NCBI RefSeq assembly: GCF_004349215.1
Contig: NZ_SMKU01000025.1
Span: 1-47,430 of the forward strand
Origin: Actinomadura rubrisoli
Lineage (GTDB): Bacteria > Actinomycetota > Actinomycetes > Streptosporangiales > Streptosporangiaceae
Length of the DNA stretch: 47,430 bases
Reading direction: 5' to 3'
The translations under genes were made by a program, and so were the position numbers. Below are positions 6,892 to 14,267 of the stretch, one piece after another. Below the pieces are notes generated by a model. It had not been told where the DNA came from and made no database searches. It saw nothing but the letters and a program-made list of their open reading frames with translations. Every line of letters begins with the position of its first letter. Within the stretch, counting starts at the first letter, position 1.

Positions 6892-7137
6892 GGGTGTAGT
6901 TCCTTTTGCAGGGAGCTGCCGAGCTGGGGATGCGGAAGATCGGGCCAGGCGCACGCCGGGGCCCGCCGTCCTACCGCTCCATGGTCAAGACGCAGGTGAC
7001 GCACGAGTACGGGAACAAGGCCGACCGTCGCGCGCTCCCTGGTCCGCCTCCCGGACTCGGCCGGCGGGACAGAACGGCTGGACGCCGACCCGCGAATCAA
7101 TGGTCACGCAGGAGATCCCTGCAAAGGAACTGCACCC
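6710..7137 (+). repeat. Right inverted arm of the cassette
   Basis: This 428-bp arm is the reverse complement of 1812-2244. It contains the transposase fragment (6710-6891) and the right mini-element (6892-7137). Because the arms are inverted, recombination between them would flip the 4.5-kb cargo rather than delete it. Confidence 0.9.
6892..7137 (+). mobile_element. MITE-like mini-element, right copy
   Basis: This 246-bp copy starts GGGTGTAGTTCCTTTTGCAG and ends with the complement of GGGTGCAGTTCCTTTGCAGG. It lies directly after the truncated transposase reading frame. No individual target duplication flanks this copy alone (left flank GTACCACCC, right flank ATCGGGGAC), which supports movement of the whole cassette as one unit. 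Confidence 0.65.
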
Positions 7138-7146
7138 ATCGGGGAC
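7138..7146. repeat. Right 9-bp target-site duplication
   Basis: ATCGGGGAC immediately follows the outer end of the right arm and is identical, in direct orientation, to 1803-1811. Confidence 0.85.
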
Positions 7147-7152
7147 CATGGT

Positions 7153-7247
7153 GTTGCGAACCCCTCGCAGGGGCGATGAGGACCCCCACAGGTACCCCTC
7201 CGGGTCGTCGCCGGCCTTTTGCGAACCCTCGCAGGGGCGATGAGGAC
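7153..7247 (-). CRISPR. Leader-proximal part of the CRISPR array (two repeats, one spacer)
   Basis: Repeats at 7153-7183 (31 nt) and 7218-7247 (30 nt) share 23-24 terminal bases and a CCCCTCGCAGGGG-type short stem. The first has one extra C. The spacer between them is 34 nt (7184-7217). On the minus strand the repeat begins GTCCTCATCGCCCC and ends GCAAC, a form I recognise from actinomycete type I arrays. With the repeat at 1755-1784 the original array had at least three repeats and two spacers. Confidence 0.88.
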
Positions 7248-7326
7248 GGCGGTAGTGCAGACGAGCCCGGTGTGTCGCTGAAAACTGTTTGATCAATTCC
7301 GCATGGAGTGCGCGGGTTGATGCCGC
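7248..7326 (-). promoter_or_regulatory. Probable short CRISPR leader
   Basis: These 79 bases separate the cas2 stop codon from the first repeat in the direction of crRNA transcription. They contain a comparatively AT-rich tract (around 7278-7305: AAAACTGTTTGATCAATTCC). Position next to cas2 and the absence of any further repeat suggest leader function. No promoter hexamers were confirmed. Confidence 0.4.
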
Positions 7327-7590
7327 TTACAGGATGTCTGTGGGGGCGGGTTCGGCGGCGCCCCACGTGTGGCGGATGGGGGTTGTGCCTGGTGGAAAGG
7401 TGTAGACGATGACGTTGTCGTAGCTGAGGTCCAGGAGGGTTTCGACCTCTGCTTGGAAGCGGCGTAGTTGGGCCGGGCTGACCTGGCCTTCGAAGACGCT
7501 TCGTTGGACGTGGTGCAGGTACTTGCGGCAGGTTCGCAGGATACGGGGGTTGCGCTCGACGGCGGTGTCGTAGACAACGATGACGTGCAC
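7327..7590 (-). CDS. cas2: CRISPR-associated endoribonuclease/integration protein Cas2
   Basis: This 87-aa protein has the Cas2 ferredoxin-like layout: first strand MHVIVVYDTA with the conserved Asp, helix with RNPRILRTCRKYLHHVQ, strand SVFEGQVSPAQLRRF, and strand NVIVYTF. Length matches the family (85-100 aa). It acts with Cas1 in spacer acquisition. The start is GTG at 7588-7590, ten bases after the cas1 stop. The frame is intact, unlike cas1 and cas4. The array lies directly downstream. Confidence 0.9.
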   Translation of the reverse strand: MHVIVVYDTAVERNPRILRTCRKYLHHVQRSVFEGQVSPAQLRRFQAEVETLLDLSYDNVIVYTFPPGTTPIRHTWGAAEPAPTDIL

Positions 7591-7600
7591 GGCGTGTCTC

Positions 7601-8582
7601 TCACCACCAGATCCGGAATGGTTTGTAGGGGGTGCCTTCGAGGCATCGCCGGGTCAGCGCGAGTGCGTCGAGGTAGAGGAGTTCGTCATAGGCGACAGGG
7701 CGGCCAAGGGCGCGGTGGGCAACGGTGACGGCCAGTTCGTCGCGCACGGCCTGGACGACGAGCTTGCGACCGCTTTCGCTGAGCATCGCCTGGTTGGCTT
7801 CACTGTCGAAGTGATGCTCTTTGAGTTGGTTTCGTGAGGCCATCCGCAGGGGCAAACGTTCGGCGAAGAGGGGTTTGAACATCTCCGATAGGTCGAGGGC
7901 CAGGGAGTGGCGCTGGCGTTCCATGCTGCTGTGCAGGGAAGGCGATGCCGGTGTGCAAAGGTGTCAGGCGCAGCGCCGTCAGGGTTCGGGCGTAAACGAT
8001 GCCGTTCACGTAGCTGACGAACGCGTTGCCAGCATTCTTTGGTGGGCGGCGGCTGCGGCCCCCAAGCTGAAGCCAGTCGGGAACTTTGGTGTCGAGGACT
8101 TCCCAGGCCGACCTACGGAACGCCCCCTCAACGCCCATGAGGTGAGCGGAGTTCGTGGCAGATTTGAGACTCTTCTGCAATACGTCATATGGACGCGCGA
8201 GGAGTTTTCGGTCGATGATGCGGCGGACGTTGAAGGCAGTTGAGTCGATGATGCTGCGGCCGATTTGTAGCGCGGCTGCGTGATTGTCGGCAAGTCGAGC
8301 TTGGGCGAGGACGGTTTCGCCGGACGTGCTGGTCTCGGAGGTGAAAAGTGATCCGGCGTAGTCGCCGTAGTAGCTGAGCATGTGGACGTTGATTCGGTGG
8401 CGGTTGAGGAGTGCGACAACGGAGGTGTTGATGTCGGTCTCAGCGCAGGCGACGATGTCTCGGACGTCGGTGACGGGAATGTGAACCTTGCCAGCGGATT
8501 CGCGTTCGATGACGAGTGACTCGTCTTTGCGGCGGATTCGGCAGGTGCTGGTGAGCCAGTAGGTGCGTGCGGCGGCGGGCAT
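7601..8582 (-). pseudogene. cas1: Cas1 integrase, single-base frameshift
   Basis: The N-terminal frame starts at 8582 (MPAAARTYWLTSTCRIRRKD) and contains MGVEGAFRRSAWEVL with the catalytic Glu. It runs to LTPLHTGIAF and then leaves frame. The continuation LHSSMERQRHSLALDLSEMF, with the expected His and Asp, is in another frame. Dropping one base from the GGG run at 7936-7938 joins the frames. The region is 982 nt, exactly 3 x 327 + 1, so the repaired protein would be 326 aa, normal for Cas1. Either a true inactivating insertion or a sequencing error. The start lies one base after the cas4 stop. Confidence 0.85.
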
Positions 8583-8583
8583 G

Positions 8584-9082
8584 TCATTCCGTCCAGCAGT
8601 AGTCGGTGAAGCTGCTTCCTCGGCAGGCAGAATGCGCCAGCTGGGCTGGCGAGGTGGGTGCTGCGGCGACGGCGAGTACTTCGGTGATGTCGGTCTGCGC
8701 TTCGCGGGCGGCTTCTGGTGTGTAGGGGTGGCGATGGGTTGGGTGGGTTTTGGGGTAGTGCAGAATGGCGCCTTGGGCGTCGATGCCGATCTGTTGGAGT
8801 CGGTAGCAGTAATGCCGTCCTTGGGCTTGGTCGGCGGAGGTGGGGCGCGTCGATGACTTGACTTCGTGGACCCAATGTTGACCGTCGATGAAGTCGAGCC
8901 TTGCGGCACCGAGGTCTATGGGGGGTGTTGCGCGTGTATGAGGTTTCATGGACGGCTTCGCCGAGTTGCACGATGCTGCTCAGGTGCTCGGGTCGGACGC
9001 CGCGTAGATAGAGCCAGAGTTGGCGGCGGCAATGGTAGAGGTATTTGACGTGGACGCCGCCGACGTCATCAGCAACGATCAC
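8584..9082 (-). pseudogene. cas4: Cas4 exonuclease, single-base frameshift
   Basis: GTG 9082 begins MIVADDVGGVHVKYLYHCRR, with the first cluster Cys. In the second frame come the RecB-type nuclease residues (LGAARLDFID then VHEVKSS) and the C-terminal cysteines of the 4Fe-4S site (HSACRGSSFTDYCW). The frames meet at a run of six G (8920-8925 on the + strand); five would restore one frame. The region is 499 nt, 3 x 166 + 1, giving 165 aa when repaired, the normal Cas4 size. The start overlaps the cas3 stop (GTGA). Cas4 trims prespacers and selects PAMs. Confidence 0.82.
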
Positions 9083-9414
9083 AGGATCTCACCTGGCTCG
9101 TATCTCTTTTGCGCGTCACGGTGTATGGCCCGCAGGCCGAGTCGTGGATCATAATCGGCGTCGATGAGGCGGACCCTTAGCTGCTTGTCGTAGGCGCCGA
9201 GGCTCTTGCGCCACGCAGGTATGGGAATAAGATAAGAGACATAGCCACCCTCCTGGAATCGGGCGACTACACGTCCTTGCACGTGTTCAAGAACCCGGCG
9301 CCACTCCTCTCCCTGTCCGGCAAATAGCACGAGAGCGGTGCCTCCGCCGCCACGGCGGCGGGGGCTCGCGTCGTGACGCTGGCCTCTTCGGACGAAACTC
9401 CCGTCCGGAGCACC
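9079..9414 (-). pseudogene. cas3: Cas3 helicase, C-terminal remnant
   Basis: The frame is open from an in-frame stop at 9415-9417 to TGA at 9079. It encodes about 111 residues including GGGTALVLFAGQGEEWRRVL and VRLIDADYDPRLGLRAIH. The YDPxxGL ending and the position directly before cas4 match type I-B Cas3. The HD nuclease and helicase domains (normally 600-700 residues upstream) are absent; 9443 onward is an unrelated gene. The region is therefore a deletion remnant. The assignment rests on the short C-terminal motif and on gene order, so it is moderately sure. Confidence 0.6.
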
Positions 9415-9442
9415 TCATGGCGATCGTCGCGGGCGCCCTACT

Positions 9443-9832
9443 TCAGGGAATCAGGCCTGGGTGCGTCCCCACGGGCGCTTGATAGTCCGGATCCCTTGGA
9501 CAAGTCCACGTTGCGGATTCGATCTCCCTGGCGAGGGTCATGGGATGGGGGTGGCCAGGGCGGCATTCGGGCCACATCGGGGCACCGTGCCCCGGACGCA
9601 CGTACTCCAGAATGAGATCTTGGGCTTGTTCGGCGAGTTGGCGAGTCGAGATGGCCGAATCCCAGGCCGGGTCCACCGCCACAATGCCGAGCCGTTCCCC
9701 GTCTATGCGCAGGTCGGCACGGAGCATTCCGTCTTTCATGCCGAGGGAATCACTCGCGAGTTCGGCCGCGTATCCGGCCGCCGCGAGATCATGTGCGACC
9801 GGCCGGAACGCGTCCTGAAGCCGAATGTCCAT
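9443..9832 (-). CDS. Hypothetical protein, 129 aa
   Basis: I do not recognise the family. ATG 9832 (MDIRLQDAFRPVAHDLAAAG) follows AAGGTGAG at a good distance; a GTG nine bases upstream is also possible. The central part (MLRADLRIDGERLGIVAVD) looks like a small alpha/beta domain. The C-terminus has PMWPECRPGHPHPM, with Cys and His residues that could bind a metal. It lies between the cas3 remnant and a divergent methyltransferase. It is not a recognisable Cas protein. Confidence 0.65.
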   Translation of the reverse strand: MDIRLQDAFRPVAHDLAAAGYAAELASDSLGMKDGMLRADLRIDGERLGIVAVDPAWDSAISTRQLAEQAQDLILEYVRPGHGAPMWPECRPGHPHPMTLAREIESATWTCPRDPDYQAPVGTHPGLIP

Positions 9833-9982
9833 CACGCTCACCTTAGTGGGCGTGGGACGTCACGGATGTCAATTGATATCCGGGTGATACGTGCAGTTCA
9901 CAAAGCCGTACGTCGGCTATGGTGATCATGGATGGGGTGAGGTGCTTGCCCGGGGGTGCCGGTGAGCTGGGGTGATGGTGTC

Positions 9983-10741
9983 ATGGACCGGACTTTTGAC
10001 GACCTGGTGGCCGAGGCGGAGGCCGTCTCGGTCGACGGCTGGGACTTCTCGTGGCTGGACGGTCGGGCCACCGAGCAACGGCCGTCGTGGGGGTATGCCC
10101 GGCAGGTGGCCCAGCGGTTCGCGCAGGCCACAGCGGGGCTGGACATTCAGACCGGCGGTGGGGAGGTGCTGAACGAGGCCGCCGAGCTACCGCCGACAAT
10201 GGCCGCGACAGAGTCGTGGCCTCCTAACGTCGCCAAGGCCACCCGGCTGCTGCATCGTCGCGGCGTGGTCGTGGTCGCCGACCCTGACGAGCCGCCGCTG
10301 CCGTTCGCCGACGAGGCGTTCGACCTGGTCACCAGCCGCCACCCGGCCACGATCTGGTGGAGCGAGATCGCCCGCGTCCTGGCGCCCGGCGGGACGTACT
10401 TCGCTCAGCATGTCGGCCCGGCCAGCGTCTTCGAACTGGTCGAGTACTTCCTCGGGCCTCAGCCCGAGGCCCGCGAGGGCCGCCGCCCCGACACCGAGAT
10501 CGCCGACGCCCGCGCCGCCGGACTGGAGATCGTGAACCTCCAGGCTGAGCGGCTGCCCATGGAGTTCTTCGACATCGGCGCGGTCGTCTACTTCCTGCGG
10601 AAGGTGATCTGGATGGTCCCCGGCTTCACCGCGGAGGCCCACCGCGACCGGCTGCGCGAGCTGGACGCGCGGATCCGCCGCGACGGCCCGTTCATCGCCC
10701 ACTCGACCCGCCACCTGATCGAGGCCCGCAAACCGACCTGA
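9983..10741 (+). CDS. SAM-dependent class I methyltransferase
   Basis: This 252-aa protein belongs to the Rossmann methyltransferase class. Recognisable parts are PLPFADEAFDLVTSRH (strand-4 region, the acidic DxFDxV motif), and EIARVLAPGGTYFAQHVGPA (post-motif with the typical LxPGG turn). The usual GxGxG motif is degenerate (TGGGEVLNEAAELPP). The substrate is unknown. ATG 9983 has a GGGGTGA site upstream; GTG 9956 is an alternative start. It is transcribed away from the preceding hypothetical gene and converges on the lipoprotein gene. Confidence 0.82.
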   Translation: MDRTFDDLVAEAEAVSVDGWDFSWLDGRATEQRPSWGYARQVAQRFAQATAGLDIQTGGGEVLNEAAELPPTMAATESWPPNVAKATRLLHRRGVVVVADPDEPPLPFADEAFDLVTSRHPATIWWSEIARVLAPGGTYFAQHVGPASVFELVEYFLGPQPEAREGRRPDTEIADARAAGLEIVNLQAERLPMEFFDIGAVVYFLRKVIWMVPGFTAEAHRDRLRELDARIRRDGPFIAHSTRHLIEARKPT

Positions 10742-10784
10742 CCCCGCACACCAACTCCTGACCGACGTCCGAACCTCCCTCTCG

Positions 10785-11390
10785 TTACCTTGCGGTGGTG
10801 GGGGACCAGGCTGTTGTTTTTAGGAGGGCTGTTGTGCCCAGGTCCAGGGAGCCGTTCGGACGGACGGTCTGGGGCGGGCGGCCGGGGGACGGGACGAGCT
10901 CCAGGTAGGTGCCCTTCACCGCGGTCGTCTCCGTGTAGGTCACCGTGTTCCGCCATACGACGATCACCTGCGCGGAGCGGCCGGGGCGCAGTGTCAGTGG
11001 CTTCGGGCCGGGGTCCTTCACCTCCGTGGGGCCGCGCACGATCTTCACATCGAACGGCTGGCGGTTCTCGTCGAGGACGCGCAGCGCCGGGTAGCCGTTC
11101 AGGCGGTACGGCTTCTTCCCGCAGTTGAGCAGCGTCACCGCCATGGCGCGCAGGCCCATCGCGGCGTCCGGCTCGCGCGCCGTCACCGAGATGCCGTCCG
11201 GCGAGCAGGGCGGCGGGGTCACCGGGTTCGGATCGCCGGGTGCCACGTCCAAGCCCAGGAGATGGGAGGGTGTGGTCGCGGACGGTGTGGCGGCGGGCGG
11301 TGCGGCGGCGGGTTCCGCATCGCAACCGGCCATCATGATCGCGACTGCGGCCAGTGCCGTGCCGAACGAGCGCCCCCGAGCGTGTTTCAT
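10785..11390 (-). CDS. DUF4232-type secreted lipoprotein
   Basis: The 201-aa protein starts MKHARGRSFGTALAAVAIMM followed by AGCDAEP, a signal peptide with a lipobox-like Cys at residue ~21. After a Pro/Ala-rich linker comes a beta-sandwich domain with features of DUF4232: MGLRAMAVTLLNCGKKPYRL, YPALRVLD, LRPGRSAQVIVVWRNT. The function of the family is not established. It is exported and probably lipid-anchored. It stands alone between convergent and same-strand neighbours. Frames upstream of ATG 11390 lack a signal peptide at their start, so this start is preferred. Confidence 0.75.
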   Translation of the reverse strand: MKHARGRSFGTALAAVAIMMAGCDAEPAAAPPAATPSATTPSHLLGLDVAPGDPNPVTPPPCSPDGISVTAREPDAAMGLRAMAVTLLNCGKKPYRLNGYPALRVLDENRQPFDVKIVRGPTEVKDPGPKPLTLRPGRSAQVIVVWRNTVTYTETTAVKGTYLELVPSPGRPPQTVRPNGSLDLGTTALLKTTAWSPTTAR

Positions 11391-11514
11391 CCCGGAATTA
11401 TCCCAGTTCTCCCGCCCTGCTCGGCTCAGGGCGGCGGGGCGCAGGTGGGCCACCTCGATACCGACAGAACGCGGCCGCTGCTGACAAGTGCGCCGTGCGG
11501 GGGGCACTGTCGAC

Positions 11515-12648
11515 TTAGGAGCAGAAGGCGGTTTCGGCGGCCTTGGTGAGGTCGGCGCGGAAGCGCTTGTCGTACTCCAGCGAGGACGAGTTGTAGGTGA
11601 TGACGGCCTGGCTGCGGCCGTCGGCGCTGGTGTAGGTCCACGTGCGGTACCCGGGGAAGCCGCCGTCGTGGCCCCACGCGTCCCCGCAGGGGAACGCGAT
11701 CCGGGCGACGCCGAGGCCGTAGTCCTCCACGGTGCCGTCGTCGTTCACGGGCTGGACGGTCTTGAGCTCGCGCATCTCGCGGGCGGGCAGCATCCGGCCG
11801 GTGAACAGGGCCCGGTGGAAGCGGGCGAGGTCGTCCACGGTGGAGATGATGCCGCCGGACGTGCGGGCGCTGGACGTGCTGATCGCCGTGCTCACGTCCC
11901 CCAACTCGCCGTAGTAGCCGTGGACGTACGGGCCGGGGAAGGCGCTGCTCGTCGTCGGGTAGAACGTGTGCCGCAGCTTGAGCGGGCCGAAGATCCGGCG
12001 CTTGAACTCGGTGCCCACCCGGTGGTGTGTCGCCTTCTCGATGATCATTCCGGCGAGGATGTAGTTGGTGTTGGAGTAGTTCCAGCCCTTGCCGGGCTCG
12101 TACAGGCGCTCCTTCTCCACGGCGATCGCCACGAGCTCGGCCGGCTTCCATTCGCGCTTCGGGTCGGTCATGATCCGCGGGTCGGGCGTGTAGTCGTTCA
12201 GGCCGCTGGACTGCGCGAGCACTTGGCGGATCGTGATCTGGGAGCCGTCGTTCTTGTTGCCCTGGACGAGGCCGGGAAGCCACTTCTCGACGGTGTCGTC
12301 CAGCGAGAGCCGCCGCTCGGCGGCGAGCTGGAGCATGATCGTCGAGGTGAACGACTTGGTCACGCTGGCGGCGCGGATCAGGAGCCGGTGGTCCATGGGA
12401 CGGCCCGTGGCCTTGTCGGAGACGCCGGCGTTGATGTGGGAGACGCGGTCGCCCCGGCGGGTCATGATCATCACGCCGGGCGCCCCGTCGGCCACGAGCC
12501 GGTCCGCCGCGGCCTGGACGCGCTGGTCGAGCCCGCCTCCGCCGTGCGAAGGCGCGGCGTTCGCGGCGGGGGCGACGGCGGTCGTGGTGAGCACGGCGCC
12601 CGCGGCGGCGACGGCAGCGGCGGCGGACAGGGTGCGGATGCGTGGCAT
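11515..12648 (-). CDS. Secreted serine hydrolase, class C beta-lactamase/D-Ala-D-Ala carboxypeptidase family
   Basis: The 377-aa protein starts at ATG 12648 after GGAGG (seven-base spacing) with a signal peptide ending near PAANAAPS. The SxxK motif is SVTKSF, the YxN motif is YSNTNY, and the third motif is GHDGG (the HxG form seen in the R61 DD-peptidase group). All three catalytic boxes are intact. It may trim peptidoglycan stem peptides or hydrolyse esters or peptides. Substrate is not readable. It is monocistronic, on the same strand as the lipoprotein gene, 124 bases before it. Confidence 0.88.
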   Translation of the reverse strand: MPRIRTLSAAAAVAAAGAVLTTTAVAPAANAAPSHGGGGLDQRVQAAADRLVADGAPGVMIMTRRGDRVSHINAGVSDKATGRPMDHRLLIRAASVTKSFTSTIMLQLAAERRLSLDDTVEKWLPGLVQGNKNDGSQITIRQVLAQSSGLNDYTPDPRIMTDPKREWKPAELVAIAVEKERLYEPGKGWNYSNTNYILAGMIIEKATHHRVGTEFKRRIFGPLKLRHTFYPTTSSAFPGPYVHGYYGELGDVSTAISTSSARTSGGIISTVDDLARFHRALFTGRMLPAREMRELKTVQPVNDDGTVEDYGLGVARIAFPCGDAWGHDGGFPGYRTWTYTSADGRSQAVITYNSSSLEYDKRFRADLTKAAETAFCS

Positions 12649-12855
12649 CGGGTGCCTCCAGGGGCGGTGCGGGCCTGACGTGATCAACACTGCCGGAGCG
12701 GCCCGGGGGCGGCACTGGGCTCAGGGCCCGAGCAGGGGGTGTACCTGACGACACCTCCGTCCCGCGAACAAGGTGCGCATTCGCCCATGCCCGGCACCCC
12801 GTACGAGCGGCTGGCCCCGTCCGTCCCAGAAGGCGTCCCCGAGCCTCCTGACCTG

Positions 12856-14076
12856 CTAACGTCCACCGCCGCCCGAGGTCTGGACCGGGCAGCGGTGGAT
12901 CGTCCCGTCCTTCATGACGAAACGGACGTCGCCCATCACCTCGATGTCGTCGAGCGGGTTCCCCGGGACGGCCACGAGGTCGCCGCGGCAACCCGGTTCG
13001 AGGCGGCCGATGTCCTCGCGCCCGAGCACACGGGCGCCGATCGTGGTCGCCGCCCGCAGAGCGCGCAGGGGACTCACGCCCGACCGGACGAGGGTGGGGA
13101 ACTCGCGCCAGTTGGCGGCGTACTCGAACATCCCGGCATCGGTCCCGAAGGCGATTTCGACGGCACTGGACGCGATGCGGGTCAGCCCTGCGCGGAGATC
13201 CTGGGCGTGCGTCCTGAACTTCGCCCGTTCCCGCTCGTCCCGCCAGAACGAGTCGTCGTCGAGCCTCTCAAGGAAGTGGCTGACCGCGTACTGGGTCGGG
13301 ACGACGGGTATGCGCCGGTCGGCGATGAGGGTGAGTGTCTCGTCCGAGGCCAGCGTGGCGTGCTCGATCGTGGACACACCGGCGGTCACGGCCCGGCGCA
13401 CTCCTGCGTCGCCGAAGACGTGGCAGGCGGTGGGGAGGCCGCGGTCGCGGGCCGCCGCGACCAGGGCCCCGACCTCCTGCTCGGTGAACCCCAGTTCCCG
13501 TGGGCCGTCGACCGGCGACGTGAACCCGCCGCTGGCGGCGAATTTGATCCAGTCCGCACCCGCCCGCGCCTGCTCGCGCACGGTGCGCAGGATCTCCGCC
13601 TCCCCGTCGGCCACCGCTCCCTCGCGCGGACGGCGGGCCGACCCCACGGGCGTGAGGTCGCCGTGGCCTCCGCTGGCGGAGATCATCTGCGGGGCCACGC
13701 TGAGCCGCGGCCCTTCCACCAGGCCGTCGTCCACCGCGCGGCGCAGTTCGATGGTGACCGGCAGTTCGATGGGGCATCCCAGGTCCCGGACGGTCGTGAA
13801 GCCGTTGTGAAGGAGGTCGCGAAGGGCCGGAAGCGCTCTCAGCGCCGCCGAGACCGGACCCTCGTGCTGGGTCACCAGATGGACATGGCAGTCGATCAGG
13901 CCGGGAAGCAGCGTCACGTCCCCGAGGTCGACGGCCTCTCTCCCGTCCCGCCGCTGCCGCTCGCCGAAGACGTGGGTGATGTGGCCGTCGCGGATGCGCA
14001 CCTCGGTGTATCCGCGCAGTTTCTCCGATTCACCGTCCCACGCGCGGTCGGCGGTCACGGTCACGTCCGCGGCCAT
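12856..14076 (-). CDS. Amidohydrolase (imidazolonepropionase/Xaa-Pro dipeptidase-like)
   Basis: This 406-aa metal-dependent hydrolase starts at ATG 14076 after GAGAGGAAA. The metal ligands appear in order: DCHVHL, the Lys in ADWIKFAASGG, His in TACHVFGD, His in STIEHATL and Asp in AFGTDAG. The C-terminal LEPGCRGDLVAVPGNPLDD is the typical end of the composite beta-sandwich. The family includes imidazolonepropionase, peptidases and degradative amidases. It is divergent from a histidine decarboxylase-like gene, so an imidazole or histamine-related substrate is conceivable but unproved. Confidence 0.85.
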   Translation of the reverse strand: MAADVTVTADRAWDGESEKLRGYTEVRIRDGHITHVFGERQRRDGREAVDLGDVTLLPGLIDCHVHLVTQHEGPVSAALRALPALRDLLHNGFTTVRDLGCPIELPVTIELRRAVDDGLVEGPRLSVAPQMISASGGHGDLTPVGSARRPREGAVADGEAEILRTVREQARAGADWIKFAASGGFTSPVDGPRELGFTEQEVGALVAAARDRGLPTACHVFGDAGVRRAVTAGVSTIEHATLASDETLTLIADRRIPVVPTQYAVSHFLERLDDDSFWRDERERAKFRTHAQDLRAGLTRIASSAVEIAFGTDAGMFEYAANWREFPTLVRSGVSPLRALRAATTIGARVLGREDIGRLEPGCRGDLVAVPGNPLDDIEVMGDVRFVMKDGTIHRCPVQTSGGGGR

Positions 14077-14267
14077 GTGATATTTCCTCTCGCCAGGCCA
14101 CCCGTGAACCCTGACCGTTGGCAGGAAGAGTGTACCGAATGGACATGACCAATTCATCGGCCGTTGTTGACAGCCGATGTTCTGTGATGTTCCATCCAGT
14201 CAGCACGGATCGGGCTTCCGCGGGCCGGGTGGACGGGCCTGGACCCGGCCGCCCATGGAGCGCCGTC

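Larger units (their letters stand above)
1812..7137. mobile_element. 5.3-kb composite transposon-like cassette inserted in a CRISPR spacer
   Basis: The cassette is bounded by inverted arms 1812-2244 and 6710-7137, which differ by one 5-bp indel and, as far as I can see, one substitution. Perfect 9-bp direct repeats flank it. Removing the cassette and one copy of the duplication rebuilds repeat / 33-nt spacer / repeat, matching the neighbouring 34-nt spacer. Four + strand cargo genes lie inside: TPR-like, 114-aa protein, tandem RmlC-like cupin and MFS exporter. No intact transposase is present. Each arm contains a ~250-bp mini-element with its own terminal inverted repeats plus a piece of an IS5-like transposase gene. 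Mobilisation would need a transposase supplied from elsewhere. The near-identity of the arms suggests recent arrival or gene conversion. Confidence 0.85.

Noticed and set aside
9443..9832. Small gene beside cas3 as a new Cas or anti-CRISPR protein
   Set aside because: No Cas feature was seen, and a deletion junction separates it from the locus.
11426..12991. 521-aa minus frame overlapping the serine hydrolase
   Set aside because: Arg/Pro-rich shadow of the gene with intact SxxK and YxN motifs in the neighbouring frame.
14166..14190. TTGACA as a promoter of the histidine decarboxylase-like gene
   Set aside because: A consensus -35 exists at 14167-14172 but no acceptable -10 follows at 16-18 bp.
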